Positions 10,065-17,433 of a DNA stretch of 64,000 nucleotides are shown one piece after another (position 1 is the first letter of the stretch; each line of letters opens with the position of its first letter). The position numbers and the translations under genes are program-made. The notes beneath the pieces were generated by a model. It ran no database searches, had not been told where the DNA came from, and saw only the letters and a program-made list of their open reading frames with translations. Source of the DNA: JASHPR01 sp963833885 (GTDB lineage Bacteria > Actinomycetota > Actinomycetes > Streptosporangiales > Streptosporangiaceae); assembly GCA_963833885.1 (NCBI GenBank), contig CAWHZU010000026.1:183846-247845 (forward strand). The letters run 5' to 3'.

Positions 10065-10892
10065 GTGTCGGCGCGCGAAGGTCATCAGGCGAGCGGCGCG
10101 ATACCAGTCTCGCTGGTGTGCTGTGGCCTGATCGGCACGGTCGTCACCGACGGCGGCATGGTGGACCGGGCATATGCCGAGGCCATCGCCACGCAGGGGG
10201 TCGTGACCGGCACCGCAGCGTACGCCAGGTGCATGGCACAGGTGCACCAGGAGCGCGGGCGATCTACCGTAGACGTCCTGCGGACCATGTTCCCCGACAG
10301 CGAGGCCCGGGGGCAGGCCGCGCACCTCGCGCTCGACCGCTCCTTCTGCGACGCCATCGGCCGCATGGGCGCGACGCCAGCGCCAGGAGCCGCGGCCGCC
10401 ATGGAGCAGCTGGCCAGCGCCGGCATCAGAATCTGCGTGAGCACCGCCTTCTCCCGGCGGGTGATGACCGTGGTCCTGGACACCCTTGGCTGGTGGGACC
10501 GCATCGACCTGGCGCTGTCCCCCGAGGACGTGCCCAGGGGCTCGCCAATGCCGGACCTGGTCCTGGCCGCGATGCTCCGGCTCGGCGTGACCGACGTACG
10601 CGAAACGGCGGTCGCGTACGACACCCAGGTCGGCATCCTTTCCGGGCGGCGGGCCGGAGCCGGCGTCGTGGCGGGGATCCTGGGCGGAACACACAGCGGG
10701 GAGCGGCTCCGGCAGGCCGGGGCCACCCACCTGATCCATGGCATCGCCCAGCTGCCGGAGCTGCTGATCGGCGCCGGGAGCCAGGTCCCGGATCAGGCGC
10801 CGCCGGCCACGTCCGCAGTGGCGGACGCCGCCGCCGGCGAGGTCACGCAGACCCATCGGCCCGGCGGGTCCGGCGGCCGGATGGCGGGGTAG
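10065..10892 (+). CDS. Phosphonatase-like HAD protein with degenerate active site
   Basis: A 275-residue HAD-fold protein related to phosphonatase-like hydrolases: motif II region ICVSTAFSRR, the PRGSPMPDLVLAAML stretch, and motif IV region AVAYDTQVGILSGRRAGAG. The N-terminal motif I, normally DxxGT with a nucleophilic Asp, reads GLIGT here, so the nucleophile is Gly. Motif IV, usually GDTxxD, reads YDTQVG and lacks the second Asp. It is therefore probably a non-catalytic HAD pseudoenzyme with a sugar-phosphate or phosphonate-binding or structural role. The last 45 residues are low-complexity. It lies 18 bp after DLW-39 and before tRNA-Ala. Confidence 0.75.
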   Translation: MSAREGHQASGAIPVSLVCCGLIGTVVTDGGMVDRAYAEAIATQGVVTGTAAYARCMAQVHQERGRSTVDVLRTMFPDSEARGQAAHLALDRSFCDAIGRMGATPAPGAAAAMEQLASAGIRICVSTAFSRRVMTVVLDTLGWWDRIDLALSPEDVPRGSPMPDLVLAAMLRLGVTDVRETAVAYDTQVGILSGRRAGAGVVAGILGGTHSGERLRQAGATHLIHGIAQLPELLIGAGSQVPDQAPPATSAVADAAAGEVTQTHRPGGSGGRMAG

Positions 10893-10967
10893 CCGGGCGT
10901 TCGAGCCCATGGCCACGCTGCGATCAGCGACTCGCACAGGTACCCTTTAGGGCGGCGCGCAAGCGCT

Positions 10968-11040
10968 GGGGCTATAGCTCAGCTGGAAGAGCACTTGCTT
11001 TGCAAGCAAGGGGTCAGGGGTTCAAGTCCCCTTAGCTCCA
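10968..11040 (+). tRNA. tRNA-Ala (anticodon TGC)
   Basis: A 73-nt cloverleaf. The acceptor stem pairs GGGGCTA with TAGCTCC (one G-T pair), the D arm contains AGCTCAGCTGGAAGAGC, the anticodon stem CTTGC/GCAAG encloses TTTGCAA with anticodon TGC, and the T arm GGGGTTCAAGTCCCC is perfect. The discriminator is A and CCA is not encoded. tRNA-Ala next to DLW-39 is a known origin-proximal actinobacterial arrangement. Accessory genes start directly downstream, so the locus could be an integration site, although no matching attachment repeat was found. Confidence 0.97.
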
Positions 11041-11092
11041 CACACACAGGTTAAGAAAGTTTATCGAACAAACGAGCACCGAGGCGAGTGCG

Positions 11093-11290
11093 ATGAGCAC
11101 GCGTGCTGAGCATCAGCGCCAGGCTGGCAGCGAAGATCTGATCCCGTTGGAGGAACTGATCCGGCGCACTCCCGGTGCCCACGCGATCAGCTCGGTGGAC
11201 GAGCTGCGCAGCGACGCTTTCCAGACTGGCGAGGAACTGGACCAGTTCCTCGCCTTCGTCACCATTTCGCGGCACGCCGACCTTGCCTGA
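11093..11290 (+). CDS. Small hypothetical protein
   Basis: A 65-residue acidic protein (MSTRAEHQRQAGSEDLIPLE...) with a helical C-terminal part (SSVDELRSDAFQTGEELDQF). It starts at ATG 11093 about 50 bp after tRNA-Ala. Codon use is normal for the region and the reverse-strand frames look like shadows. The style resembles small orphan or antitoxin-like proteins of actinomycete accessory regions, but no toxin partner follows and I do not recognise a family. Confidence 0.5.
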   Translation: MSTRAEHQRQAGSEDLIPLEELIRRTPGAHAISSVDELRSDAFQTGEELDQFLAFVTISRHADLA

Positions 11291-11391
11291 TGCACAGCTA
11301 CAGACAGCCGTCTACGACACTGACGTTGCATGCCAGTCGTTCAAGGAACGGCCTGTCAGCACGACCGCCGCATGATCGCGCGATCTCGCTG

Positions 11392-11877
11392 TCAACCGCG
11401 TACCGCGCCGCGTGGCCAGATCACACGAACGGGCGTGCCGTGCTCGCGGGCGTACGCCACTACGTCGGCGGTTCCGCCGTAGGCGCGGGCGGGCTGGCCG
11501 TCCCAAACCGCGTACAGCTCGTCGGCCTGATCAGCCATGGCCTTGCTGGCTTCCATGTGCGATTCAGACGTTGATTCGGTGAACGGCATGCGATGGACAT
11601 TTGTGGCCTGATCGAACAACCTGTCGTACTCAGGATGTGTCTGTTCTGGAAGCCCATTACGGTACTCGTTAGCTGGGATGATCACTTCAAGCTTGCCGCC
11701 GAGATCGGTGACCGCGCGGGCGAAGATCTGGTCCGCCCCGTCAGCGAGGCAAGACAAACCTGTTACGTCCGGCGCATATTTGGCCAGGGCTGCCCGGATG
11801 GCTTTGTCTACCAGGTCTGCAGTGGGGCTGGGTAGGCCGCGGTGTCCGGAGATGGCGATGCGGCGCCTGCGGGCCAT
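11392..11877 (-). CDS. SLOG-domain (DprA/LOG-like Rossmannoid) protein
   Basis: A 161-residue protein beginning MARRRRIAISGHRGL, with GLSCLADGADQIFARA, the beta strand KLEVIIPANEY, and a C-terminal YAVWDGQPARAYGGTADVV stretch. This is the pattern of SLOG nucleotide/ligand-binding folds related to DprA and LOG proteins, known for sensing or processing nucleotide-derived ligands in conflict systems. It is the second gene of a two-gene unit: its ATG overlaps the TGA of the upstream XRE regulator (TGATG), so the two are co-translated. The ligand is unknown. A GTG one codon earlier (11880) is possible. Confidence 0.72.
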   Translation of the reverse strand: MARRRRIAISGHRGLPSPTADLVDKAIRAALAKYAPDVTGLSCLADGADQIFARAVTDLGGKLEVIIPANEYRNGLPEQTHPEYDRLFDQATNVHRMPFTESTSESHMEASKAMADQADELYAVWDGQPARAYGGTADVVAYAREHGTPVRVIWPRGAVRG

Positions 11878-13148
11878 CACTGCAGGACCGTACGGAATTG
11901 GTCGTCGAATTCGCGGACGTATCTGGTCGGCGGTCCGGAGTACTCGCGGCGGAAACGCCGCGCTCGTTCGATGACGCGCTCGGATGAGTAGGTGACGCCC
12001 ACCCCGAGCGCTTCGCAGGCCAGCCGGAATGCCTCATCGACCCGGTCGCTGTCGCGCCTGGCGGTGCCGTCCTGACAGGCCGCGGTGGCTACTTCGAGCA
12101 TGACGACGGCGCCCTGCTTGGGGGCGGGTTGCGCGGCTGACAAGGACTCCGCGAACGCGGCCAGCGCGTCGGCCGGGCGGGTAAGGCGGACGGCGACCAG
12201 CGCGCGGTATCCGGCGAGCTTGGCGTGATCGAACGGGAACACCCACGGCCACGGCGGCGGTTCGGACCGCCGGTCCTGATCGATGGTCTTCGCGGCCCTG
12301 CTCAGCACCCGGGTGGCACCGTCACCGTCGCGGCGTGCGGCTGCCAGGCTCAGAGCCTCGATGGCATCGAGCCACACTCGGGGAGCTGGATGAGCGGTAG
12401 CGCCTATCTGCTGGCGGGCAACTGTGATCAGGGTGAGCCCGAACTCGGGGTCGCCGCCGTCGATCTCGAAAGCGGCGAGGCTGCCGAGCATGTACCCGGC
12501 GAGGAGGTCTCGCCCTGCACGGCGGGCGCGGTCGATCGCCATGCGGTAATAGGCCCGCGCGGTACCGATGTCGTACATGTCGGCGTGCAGCCAGGCGGCG
12601 AATCCTGCTGCCTCGCTGGCCGCGGCGGCTACCTCGTTCGCGTACGGCGTCTTGTCGGCCCGTGCAAGGAGACGGTTTGTCATCTCTACATGCGCGACGA
12701 CGCCTCGTGCCAGTTCACGAGCGGATGTGGTGGCATCCAGACGGCGCTGTGCGCCCGTGATCGCCGTCAGGATCGGTGCTGTGGTCTCGTCTACGGCTGA
12801 CCGCGTGGGCAGCGGGACGAGAGCCAGCGCCATGGCCTTGCCAAAGTCCCGGCGTTTCGTCGGATCCTCACCTCCCGGATCACCGAATCGGAGAAGGTGA
12901 ACAGGTACCCCGATCCGGCGTGATATCTCCCGGACTTGGTCGACGGTGAGTGCTTGCCGCCTGCGCAGCACGTTCGAGACCCAGCTCTGGGAGTACCCCA
13001 CCGCCAGAGCGAGCTGCTTTTGCGTCCAGCCGTTCGCTCGCCGGATCTCCTCCAGCAGCGTCGCGAAGTCGCAGCTCGCGAGCGCGGTAGCGACGACCGG
13101 AGAGGACCATAACTCTGGCGGCAGATATCTTGTTTCCGTCTGGCCCAT
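11877..13148 (-). CDS. XRE-type regulator with TPR-like C-terminal domain
   Basis: A 423-residue protein. The helix-turn-helix lies at about residues 38-62 (GWTQKQLALAVGYSQSWVSNVL), and from about residue 120 the protein is entirely helical with TPR-like spacing (AGFAAWLHADMYDIGTARAYYR and similar). This architecture is frequent in Streptomyces-like genomes, where such regulators cluster with small effector or HATPase genes. It is coupled to the SLOG gene downstream. Its start region faces the decayed methyltransferase and, beyond it, the HATPase of the hypermodification-type operon, so it may regulate either side. Confidence 0.8.
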   Translation of the reverse strand: MGQTETRYLPPELWSSPVVATALASCDFATLLEEIRRANGWTQKQLALAVGYSQSWVSNVLRRRQALTVDQVREISRRIGVPVHLLRFGDPGGEDPTKRRDFGKAMALALVPLPTRSAVDETTAPILTAITGAQRRLDATTSARELARGVVAHVEMTNRLLARADKTPYANEVAAAASEAAGFAAWLHADMYDIGTARAYYRMAIDRARRAGRDLLAGYMLGSLAAFEIDGGDPEFGLTLITVARQQIGATAHPAPRVWLDAIEALSLAAARRDGDGATRVLSRAAKTIDQDRRSEPPPWPWVFPFDHAKLAGYRALVAVRLTRPADALAAFAESLSAAQPAPKQGAVVMLEVATAACQDGTARRDSDRVDEAFRLACEALGVGVTYSSERVIERARRFRREYSGPPTRYVREFDDQFRTVLQ

Positions 13149-13261
13149 GAGGATAGGTTACGCCGCGTCACCACCTGCCACTTCTACCAGCGATAGTAAT
13201 AGCTCGTCGCCTGTTGGTAATCGCGCATTCCCATATCGCCATCCGGCTTGCACTATCGATA
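13149..13261. other. Gene-free stretch between XRE start and methyltransferase remnant
   Basis: Together with the remnant and 13681-13722 this makes a 574-bp interval without an intact gene, between the minus-strand XRE gene and the plus-strand HATPase operon. It is less GC-rich than its surroundings (for example CGATAGTAATAGCTCG around 13191-13206). It should hold promoters for both directions, but I see no convincing palindrome or sigma-70 pair. Confidence 0.4.
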
Positions 13262-13680
13262 CGTGCGAGACAAGAAGCTGCCCGGCGTCGGTGTGACAGT
13301 CGCGAACGTGGCGAGTATGTGGAATTACTATTTCGGCGGGAGCGAGAACTGCGAAGCTGAGCGGGAAGCGGCGCGGCTGGTTCTCCGAGCCGCGCTGGAT
13401 GTGCCGTCGGCTGCGCTGGAAACCGAGAATTCCTCAAGCACGCAGTCGCTTCCTGGTGCAGATGCTGGCATCTCGCGGTTCATCGACGTCGGACCCGGCT
13501 GCCCACCTAAGGCAACATCCATCAGCTCGTCCGGCAGCATGACCAGCACGCACACGTCGCACATGTCCGAGCCGCGTTTGCGCGGGCGTATCACCGACCC
13601 AGCGGTCGTCGCCATCCCCGCGGTGGAGTCGCTCACGCGGTCCATATCGTGCCTGCGCCCTGGGAAATCAGCGTGAACGA
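13262..13680 (+). pseudogene. Remnant of a PF04672-type S-adenosylmethionine methyltransferase
   Basis: Pieces of one protein lie in alternating plus-strand frames. First, VANVASMWNYYFGGSENC with EAEREAARLVL (13298-13390) matches the family N-terminus (usually NAARVYDYYLGGKDNF). Next, EFLKHAVAS (near 13428) is in another frame, then DAGISRFIDVGPGCP (13459-13506) returns to the first frame, and NIHQLVRQHDQHAHVAHV (near 13514) is in the second. The order matches the family, whose SAM motif is normally followed by NxHE. The piece after the SAM motif is not the usual YVDNDP, so the C-terminal domain is lost. At least two frame changes make it non-functional. Confidence 0.72.
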
Positions 13681-13722
13681 GCAAACGGTTTCGGCACGCA
13701 GGACGCCATAGGGAGCACGGTC

Positions 13723-14259
13723 ATGCATACCACGACGGACCCCGGACGCCAGGCCGCCATTAGCGGCCACGTTTTTCTTGCCGCAAGCCCCGCAGTTCCT
13801 CGCAGCCATGGTCGACTTTTCGCCGGCGCCGCGGATGCCGCGCAGGTCGCGCCGTTCGCGGCAGGGTGGCCACACCAGACCTTCCTCGAACTTGGAGCGC
13901 TTCCCACCGCGGTGCCGTGCGCCCGGCTCCACACCCGCCAGGTGCTCTGGGAGTGGAGATTGGCCGAGCTCAACGAGAACGCCGAACTTCTCGTCGCAGA
14001 GCTAACCACCAACGCCATCCGGGTCTCGCGCGCGGCGATGCAGGACGACCCCATACGGTTATGGCTGATCTCGGACATGATGCAGGTTGTCATCCTGGTC
14101 TGGGATGCTAGCCCGCTGCCGCCAGCACCCATGGACGCTGACGACGACGCCGAGAACGGCCGGGGACTGCTGCTGGTGCAAGCTGTCAGCGCACGCTGGG
14201 GCTGGCACTTCCCGCCCGGTATTGGCGGGAAAGTCGTCTGGGCGCAGGTCCGGGGGTAA
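13723..14259 (+). CDS. RsbW-like histidine-kinase-type ATP-binding protein
   Basis: A 178-residue single-domain GHKL ATPase. The N box is ELLVAELTTNAIRVS (near residue 90), the G1 box region is VVILVWDASPLPP, and the G2 region is GRGLLLVQAVSARWGW. Members in actinomycetes are anti-sigma-factor-like kinases or regulators often paired with XRE regulators. The first 60 residues are an extra segment of unknown fold. Start ATG 13723 follows GGGAGCACG. It is the first gene of a four-gene operon; the next start is 2 bp after its stop, so it is likely made in step with the MazG-like, methyltransferase and base-hypermodification-family proteins. Confidence 0.78.
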   Translation: MHTTTDPGRQAAISGHVFLAASPAVPRSHGRLFAGAADAAQVAPFAAGWPHQTFLELGALPTAVPCARLHTRQVLWEWRLAELNENAELLVAELTTNAIRVSRAAMQDDPIRLWLISDMMQVVILVWDASPLPPAPMDADDDAENGRGLLLVQAVSARWGWHFPPGIGGKVVWAQVRG

Positions 14260-14261
14260 CT

Positions 14262-15227
14262 GTGGAGTTCTCCGTCTACCAGCGGGCCGCCAGCGAGACG
14301 AGCCGACTGCGACTGGGAGGGCCGCACGGCGCCATCGTGCCGATACTCGGCCTGGCTAGCGAGACCGGCTCGATACTGAACGTCTACAAGAAGTACCTGC
14401 GTGATGGCATCGACCTGGCCGCAAACCGCGAGTTCTTGCGCGAGGAACTGGGTGACCTGCTGTGGTACGCGGCAGCGGTCGCGACGGCATGCGGCCTGGA
14501 CCTAGACCAGATCGCCGAGGCAAATCTGCGCCGCGCTCTTGACCGTTATCCCCGCCAGCGCACCAAGGCTGAGTACGGAGCCGTTCCGGTCCTCGACGCG
14601 GGATACCCGGTCCGGGAGCGGTTCCCGCGGCGCCTGGTCGTGGCTGTCATCGAGCGGCTCATGCCATCGAACCGCCGAGCCGCGGTGCTGACGCTGGTCA
14701 GCGCGGAACCTGACGCGTTCCCGGATGGCCCGGTCACCATCGGCGGGAAACTCGCAGGGTTCGAGGTCGGCGCCGAGCTGGGTGATCCCCTGACCGACAA
14801 CACGCGCCGAGTGGATGCCTACCGGTTCCACGACGCGATTCACCTGGGGTTCATGGCGGTGCTCGGCTGGTCTCCCGTGATGCGGGCGCTGCTGCGGCTC
14901 AAGCGCAAGTCCAGCCCGGAGGCCGATGAGTTCGAGGACGGGGCGCGGGCCATCTTCGCCGAGGAAGGACTGGCCGCGATGCTTTCCCGGCTAGCGCCTG
15001 GCCGTACCGGGTTCTTGAGCAAGACCAGCATCGACGGGGGGGTAATCGAGGTGGCCAAGGCCGCTGCGACGGGCTTGGAGGCCGAGGCCGTCCCGGGCTG
15101 GCTGTGGCAGTCCGCGATTTGCCAGGGGTTCACTGCAATGCACTTGCTGAACCAGAACGGTGGCGGGTACCTGGTCGCGGACCTGGACAATCGCCAGCTC
15201 GTCTACCGGAAACTGCTGGCGGCATGA
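14262..15227 (+). CDS. MazG-like nucleotide pyrophosphohydrolase with C-terminal helical domain
   Basis: A 321-residue protein. Residues about 24-100 are an all-alpha MazG-type domain: LGLASETGSILNVYKKYLRDG then REELGDLLWYAAAVA. The second metal-binding motif ExxD is intact (Glu62, Asp65), but the first, normally ExxE, reads Glu34-T-G-Ser37. Residues about 110-321 form a second domain with a YRFHDAIHLGFMAVLGW stretch, resembling the C-terminal domain found after MazG in base-modification gene clusters. Expected activity is hydrolysis of a (modified) NTP or dNTP to monophosphate. GTG 14262 follows the HATPase stop by 2 bp. Confidence 0.75.
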   Translation: MEFSVYQRAASETSRLRLGGPHGAIVPILGLASETGSILNVYKKYLRDGIDLAANREFLREELGDLLWYAAAVATACGLDLDQIAEANLRRALDRYPRQRTKAEYGAVPVLDAGYPVRERFPRRLVVAVIERLMPSNRRAAVLTLVSAEPDAFPDGPVTIGGKLAGFEVGAELGDPLTDNTRRVDAYRFHDAIHLGFMAVLGWSPVMRALLRLKRKSSPEADEFEDGARAIFAEEGLAAMLSRLAPGRTGFLSKTSIDGGVIEVAKAAATGLEAEAVPGWLWQSAICQGFTAMHLLNQNGGGYLVADLDNRQLVYRKLLAA

Positions 15228-15267
15228 GATCACTGGCCCTGCGTGGCAATGCGAGGAGGCGCGGCTG

Positions 15268-16242
15268 ATGCGCGATAAGGACTTTCCCAAGCTGCTGGAC
15301 GATACCCAGCACGAACTGCTCGCCGGCCTCGCCCCGGCCGGAGTGCTTGGCCTGACACCGGTCACGCTGCGACTGCTGGCATCGCTAGTACCCAGCGGCC
15401 TGGACCGCGCCATCGAGGCCATCTACGCGCCGCAGGCCGACGGCGCCTACCCTGCGCTGACGGTGCCGGTGCGGCCATTGCGCGCGCTCGGCGAGGCCCA
15501 ATGCGGCCTGCTGGTGGTCGCGGCCGACGCAGAGAAGGAAGACCTGTTGTGCGCCGCGCTGCCGTTCATCGGCGGTGCCCCGAAGGTGATCGTCGCTGGT
15601 TACGGGCACTTGGGATTCCGTGACCGGGTATTTGAGGAGGAGCAGGCGCAGCTCTTGGTGCCGTCGCTGGCCAACGGCTACCCCAACTCGCTGGTCCACC
15701 TGTACCAGTGCCTAGTCAACGCTGCCCGGCTCGGCCTGTCCGGCGTGGTGGCCGAATTCGGCATGTTCAAAGGGGGCACCACCATGTTCTTATCCCGCGT
15801 GATCGAACGGCTCGGTGCGACCTGGCCGGTCATTGGGTTCGACACCTTCGGCGGGTTCCCGCCCCGCTGCTCGCCGCTGGACATGTACGACCACCCGGAT
15901 TGTGTCTTCACCAACCTGGCTGCCGTCCGGCGCTATCTTGACGGGCGGAACATCGAGATCATCGCCGGGGACATCACCAGCACCTCCTGTCGGCTGGAAG
16001 GGGAAGACTTGGTGCTCAGCTTCATCGATACCGACAACTACACCCCCGCCCGGGCGGCCATCGAAGTGGCACGCGAGCGTACGGTGCCCGGCGGCGCGAT
16101 CGTGTTTGACCACTTCACCGGCACCAACCGGTTCCGCTACACCCTCGGTGAACGCATCGCAGGGCGCGTCCTGCTCGAGGATCCCCGCTGGTTCCACCTG
16201 CACGGCACTGGCGTGTTCTACCGTCAGCGACCAGTCGGGTGA
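15268..16242 (+). CDS. TylF/MycF-like SAM-dependent methyltransferase with N-terminal extension
   Basis: A 324-residue protein. The C-terminal half is a class I methyltransferase like macrocin O-methyltransferase: VVAEFGMFKGGTTMFLSR (SAM loop), VIGFDTFGGFPP, EIIAGDI, then LVLSFIDTDNYTPARAAIE and GGAIVFDHF, where acidic residues bind metal. The N-terminal 150 residues contain another alpha/beta region (CGLLVVAADAEKEDLL, PKVIVAGYGHLGF) not present in TylF. ATG 15268 is preceded by GAGGAGG; the gap from the MazG-like gene is 40 bp. The next gene's GTG overlaps its TGA. The acceptor is unknown; context suggests a nucleotide, base or attached sugar. Confidence 0.78.
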   Translation: MRDKDFPKLLDDTQHELLAGLAPAGVLGLTPVTLRLLASLVPSGLDRAIEAIYAPQADGAYPALTVPVRPLRALGEAQCGLLVVAADAEKEDLLCAALPFIGGAPKVIVAGYGHLGFRDRVFEEEQAQLLVPSLANGYPNSLVHLYQCLVNAARLGLSGVVAEFGMFKGGTTMFLSRVIERLGATWPVIGFDTFGGFPPRCSPLDMYDHPDCVFTNLAAVRRYLDGRNIEIIAGDITSTSCRLEGEDLVLSFIDTDNYTPARAAIEVARERTVPGGAIVFDHFTGTNRFRYTLGERIAGRVLLEDPRWFHLHGTGVFYRQRPVG

Positions 16243-17261
16243 AGCGCCTCCCCGTGCCGCGGGCGCGGATCTATGAGATGTACTGGTACTTCGCCTCCGA
16301 ACGCCAGCAGATGTTCCAGCGGCGCGTCGCAGGCGAGCCGGGCCCGTGGACTGATGATCCGATCTTGCGCGAGTTCAAGTTCTGCAATGTGTTCCGAGCC
16401 GCTGACCGGGTCTCGCAGTACATGATCCGCGACGTGTGCTACCACGGCGAGCCATGCACGGCAGAGGACCGGCTGTTCCAGATCACCGCGTTCCGCACCT
16501 TCAGCAAGACCGCCACCTGGCAGACCGTCCGCGACATCCTTGGCCGCTATCCCACCCTCGAGGATCTGGCGGATGGCTCATTCGGCAACGCCTTAGACCA
16601 AGCCCGGCAGCGCAACGGCGGCCTGTACACCGGCGCGTTCATCTTGTGCGCCACCGACGCCTATGGCCAGTCCGCCAAGCACCGCAACCACGTCGAGCTG
16701 TTCCGGCACATGTTCCTACACGACCAACTCGGCGCGAAGCTGCTGGAGTCGAAATCGCTGTGCGCGGTGTACAAACTGCTGCACAGCTACCCGCTGATGG
16801 GCGACTTCATGTCCTACCAGACCACCATCGATCTGAACTACTCCGCCCTGCTGAACTTCAGCGAGAACGAATTCACCCAGGCGGGCCCTGGTGCGCTGCG
16901 CGGCATCAGGAAGTGTTTCCAGGACACCGGCGACTACTCGCCCGCTGAGATCGTGCAGTGGATGGCCGAAAGGCAAGACGAAGAATTCGCCCGCCTCGGC
17001 CTGCCGTTCGCCGGGCTGTGGGGTCGGCCGCTGCACGCCATCGACTGCCAGGGCTTGTTCTGCGAGACCGACAAATACTGCCGCCAGGCCGCTCCCGAGC
17101 TTGCCAGTGCCCGCAAACGGATCAAGGCGCGGTTCACTCCCACCGCCAAGCCGATCCGGCTGTTCTTCCCGCCCAAGTGGGCAATCAACGACAAGCTGCC
17201 CAGCCAGCCGGTGCCCAGCGAGGGCAATCAGACCGAAGATGCACAGGCAACCTTGTTCTGA
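16239..17261 (+). CDS. Putative DNA base hypermodification protein (HMUDK helical / aGPT-pyrophosphorylase type)
   Basis: A 340-residue alpha-helical protein. Near the N-terminus it reads MYWYFASERQQMF, then GPWTDDPILREFKFCNVFRA and ADRVSQYMI. Later come the segments NGGLYTGAFI, SYPLMGDFMSYQ, a TTIDLNYS motif and FSENEFTQAGPGALRG. This pattern (WTDDPIL...KF.NVFR..DR.SQY) is characteristic of the helical domain first recognised in phage 5-hydroxymethyl-dU DNA kinases and alpha-glutamyl/putrescinyl-thymine pyrophosphorylases. No thymidylate hydroxymethylase or transferase partner lies nearby, so the substrate in this organism is unknown. GTG 16239 overlaps the previous stop by 4 bp. Confidence 0.78.
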   Translation: MKRLPVPRARIYEMYWYFASERQQMFQRRVAGEPGPWTDDPILREFKFCNVFRAADRVSQYMIRDVCYHGEPCTAEDRLFQITAFRTFSKTATWQTVRDILGRYPTLEDLADGSFGNALDQARQRNGGLYTGAFILCATDAYGQSAKHRNHVELFRHMFLHDQLGAKLLESKSLCAVYKLLHSYPLMGDFMSYQTTIDLNYSALLNFSENEFTQAGPGALRGIRKCFQDTGDYSPAEIVQWMAERQDEEFARLGLPFAGLWGRPLHAIDCQGLFCETDKYCRQAAPELASARKRIKARFTPTAKPIRLFFPPKWAINDKLPSQPVPSEGNQTEDAQATLF

Positions 17262-17433
17262 CCTGCTCTCCTCTCTTGCAAAGCAGCGTGAATTGGGCGA
17301 GCCACGCTTTCGAGCGTTGGTTCCGGCGCTGCCTCGCCCCGGTCGCTGCCCGGGGTCGGCGCGACACGCCTGCGTGGTCAGCGGGTCGGGCCGCGCGGCT
17401 TGGGTCCTGCTCCATGATCGCGAGATCGCCTGG

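Noticed and set aside
8187..10937. Extension of the DUF1707 frame to a 1123-residue protein
   Set aside because: Upstream part is antisense to the ABC-F, DLW-39 and HAD genes; homology starts at MDPQAF (8186).
11741..12037. Short frames inside the XRE and SLOG genes
   Set aside because: They cross the clear TGATG junction and show shadow composition.
17275..17285. CTTGCAAAGCA, matching the reverse complement of the tRNA-Ala anticodon arm, as an attachment site
   Set aside because: Only 11 bases, in inverse orientation, and not the tRNA 3' end normally duplicated; no integrase gene found.
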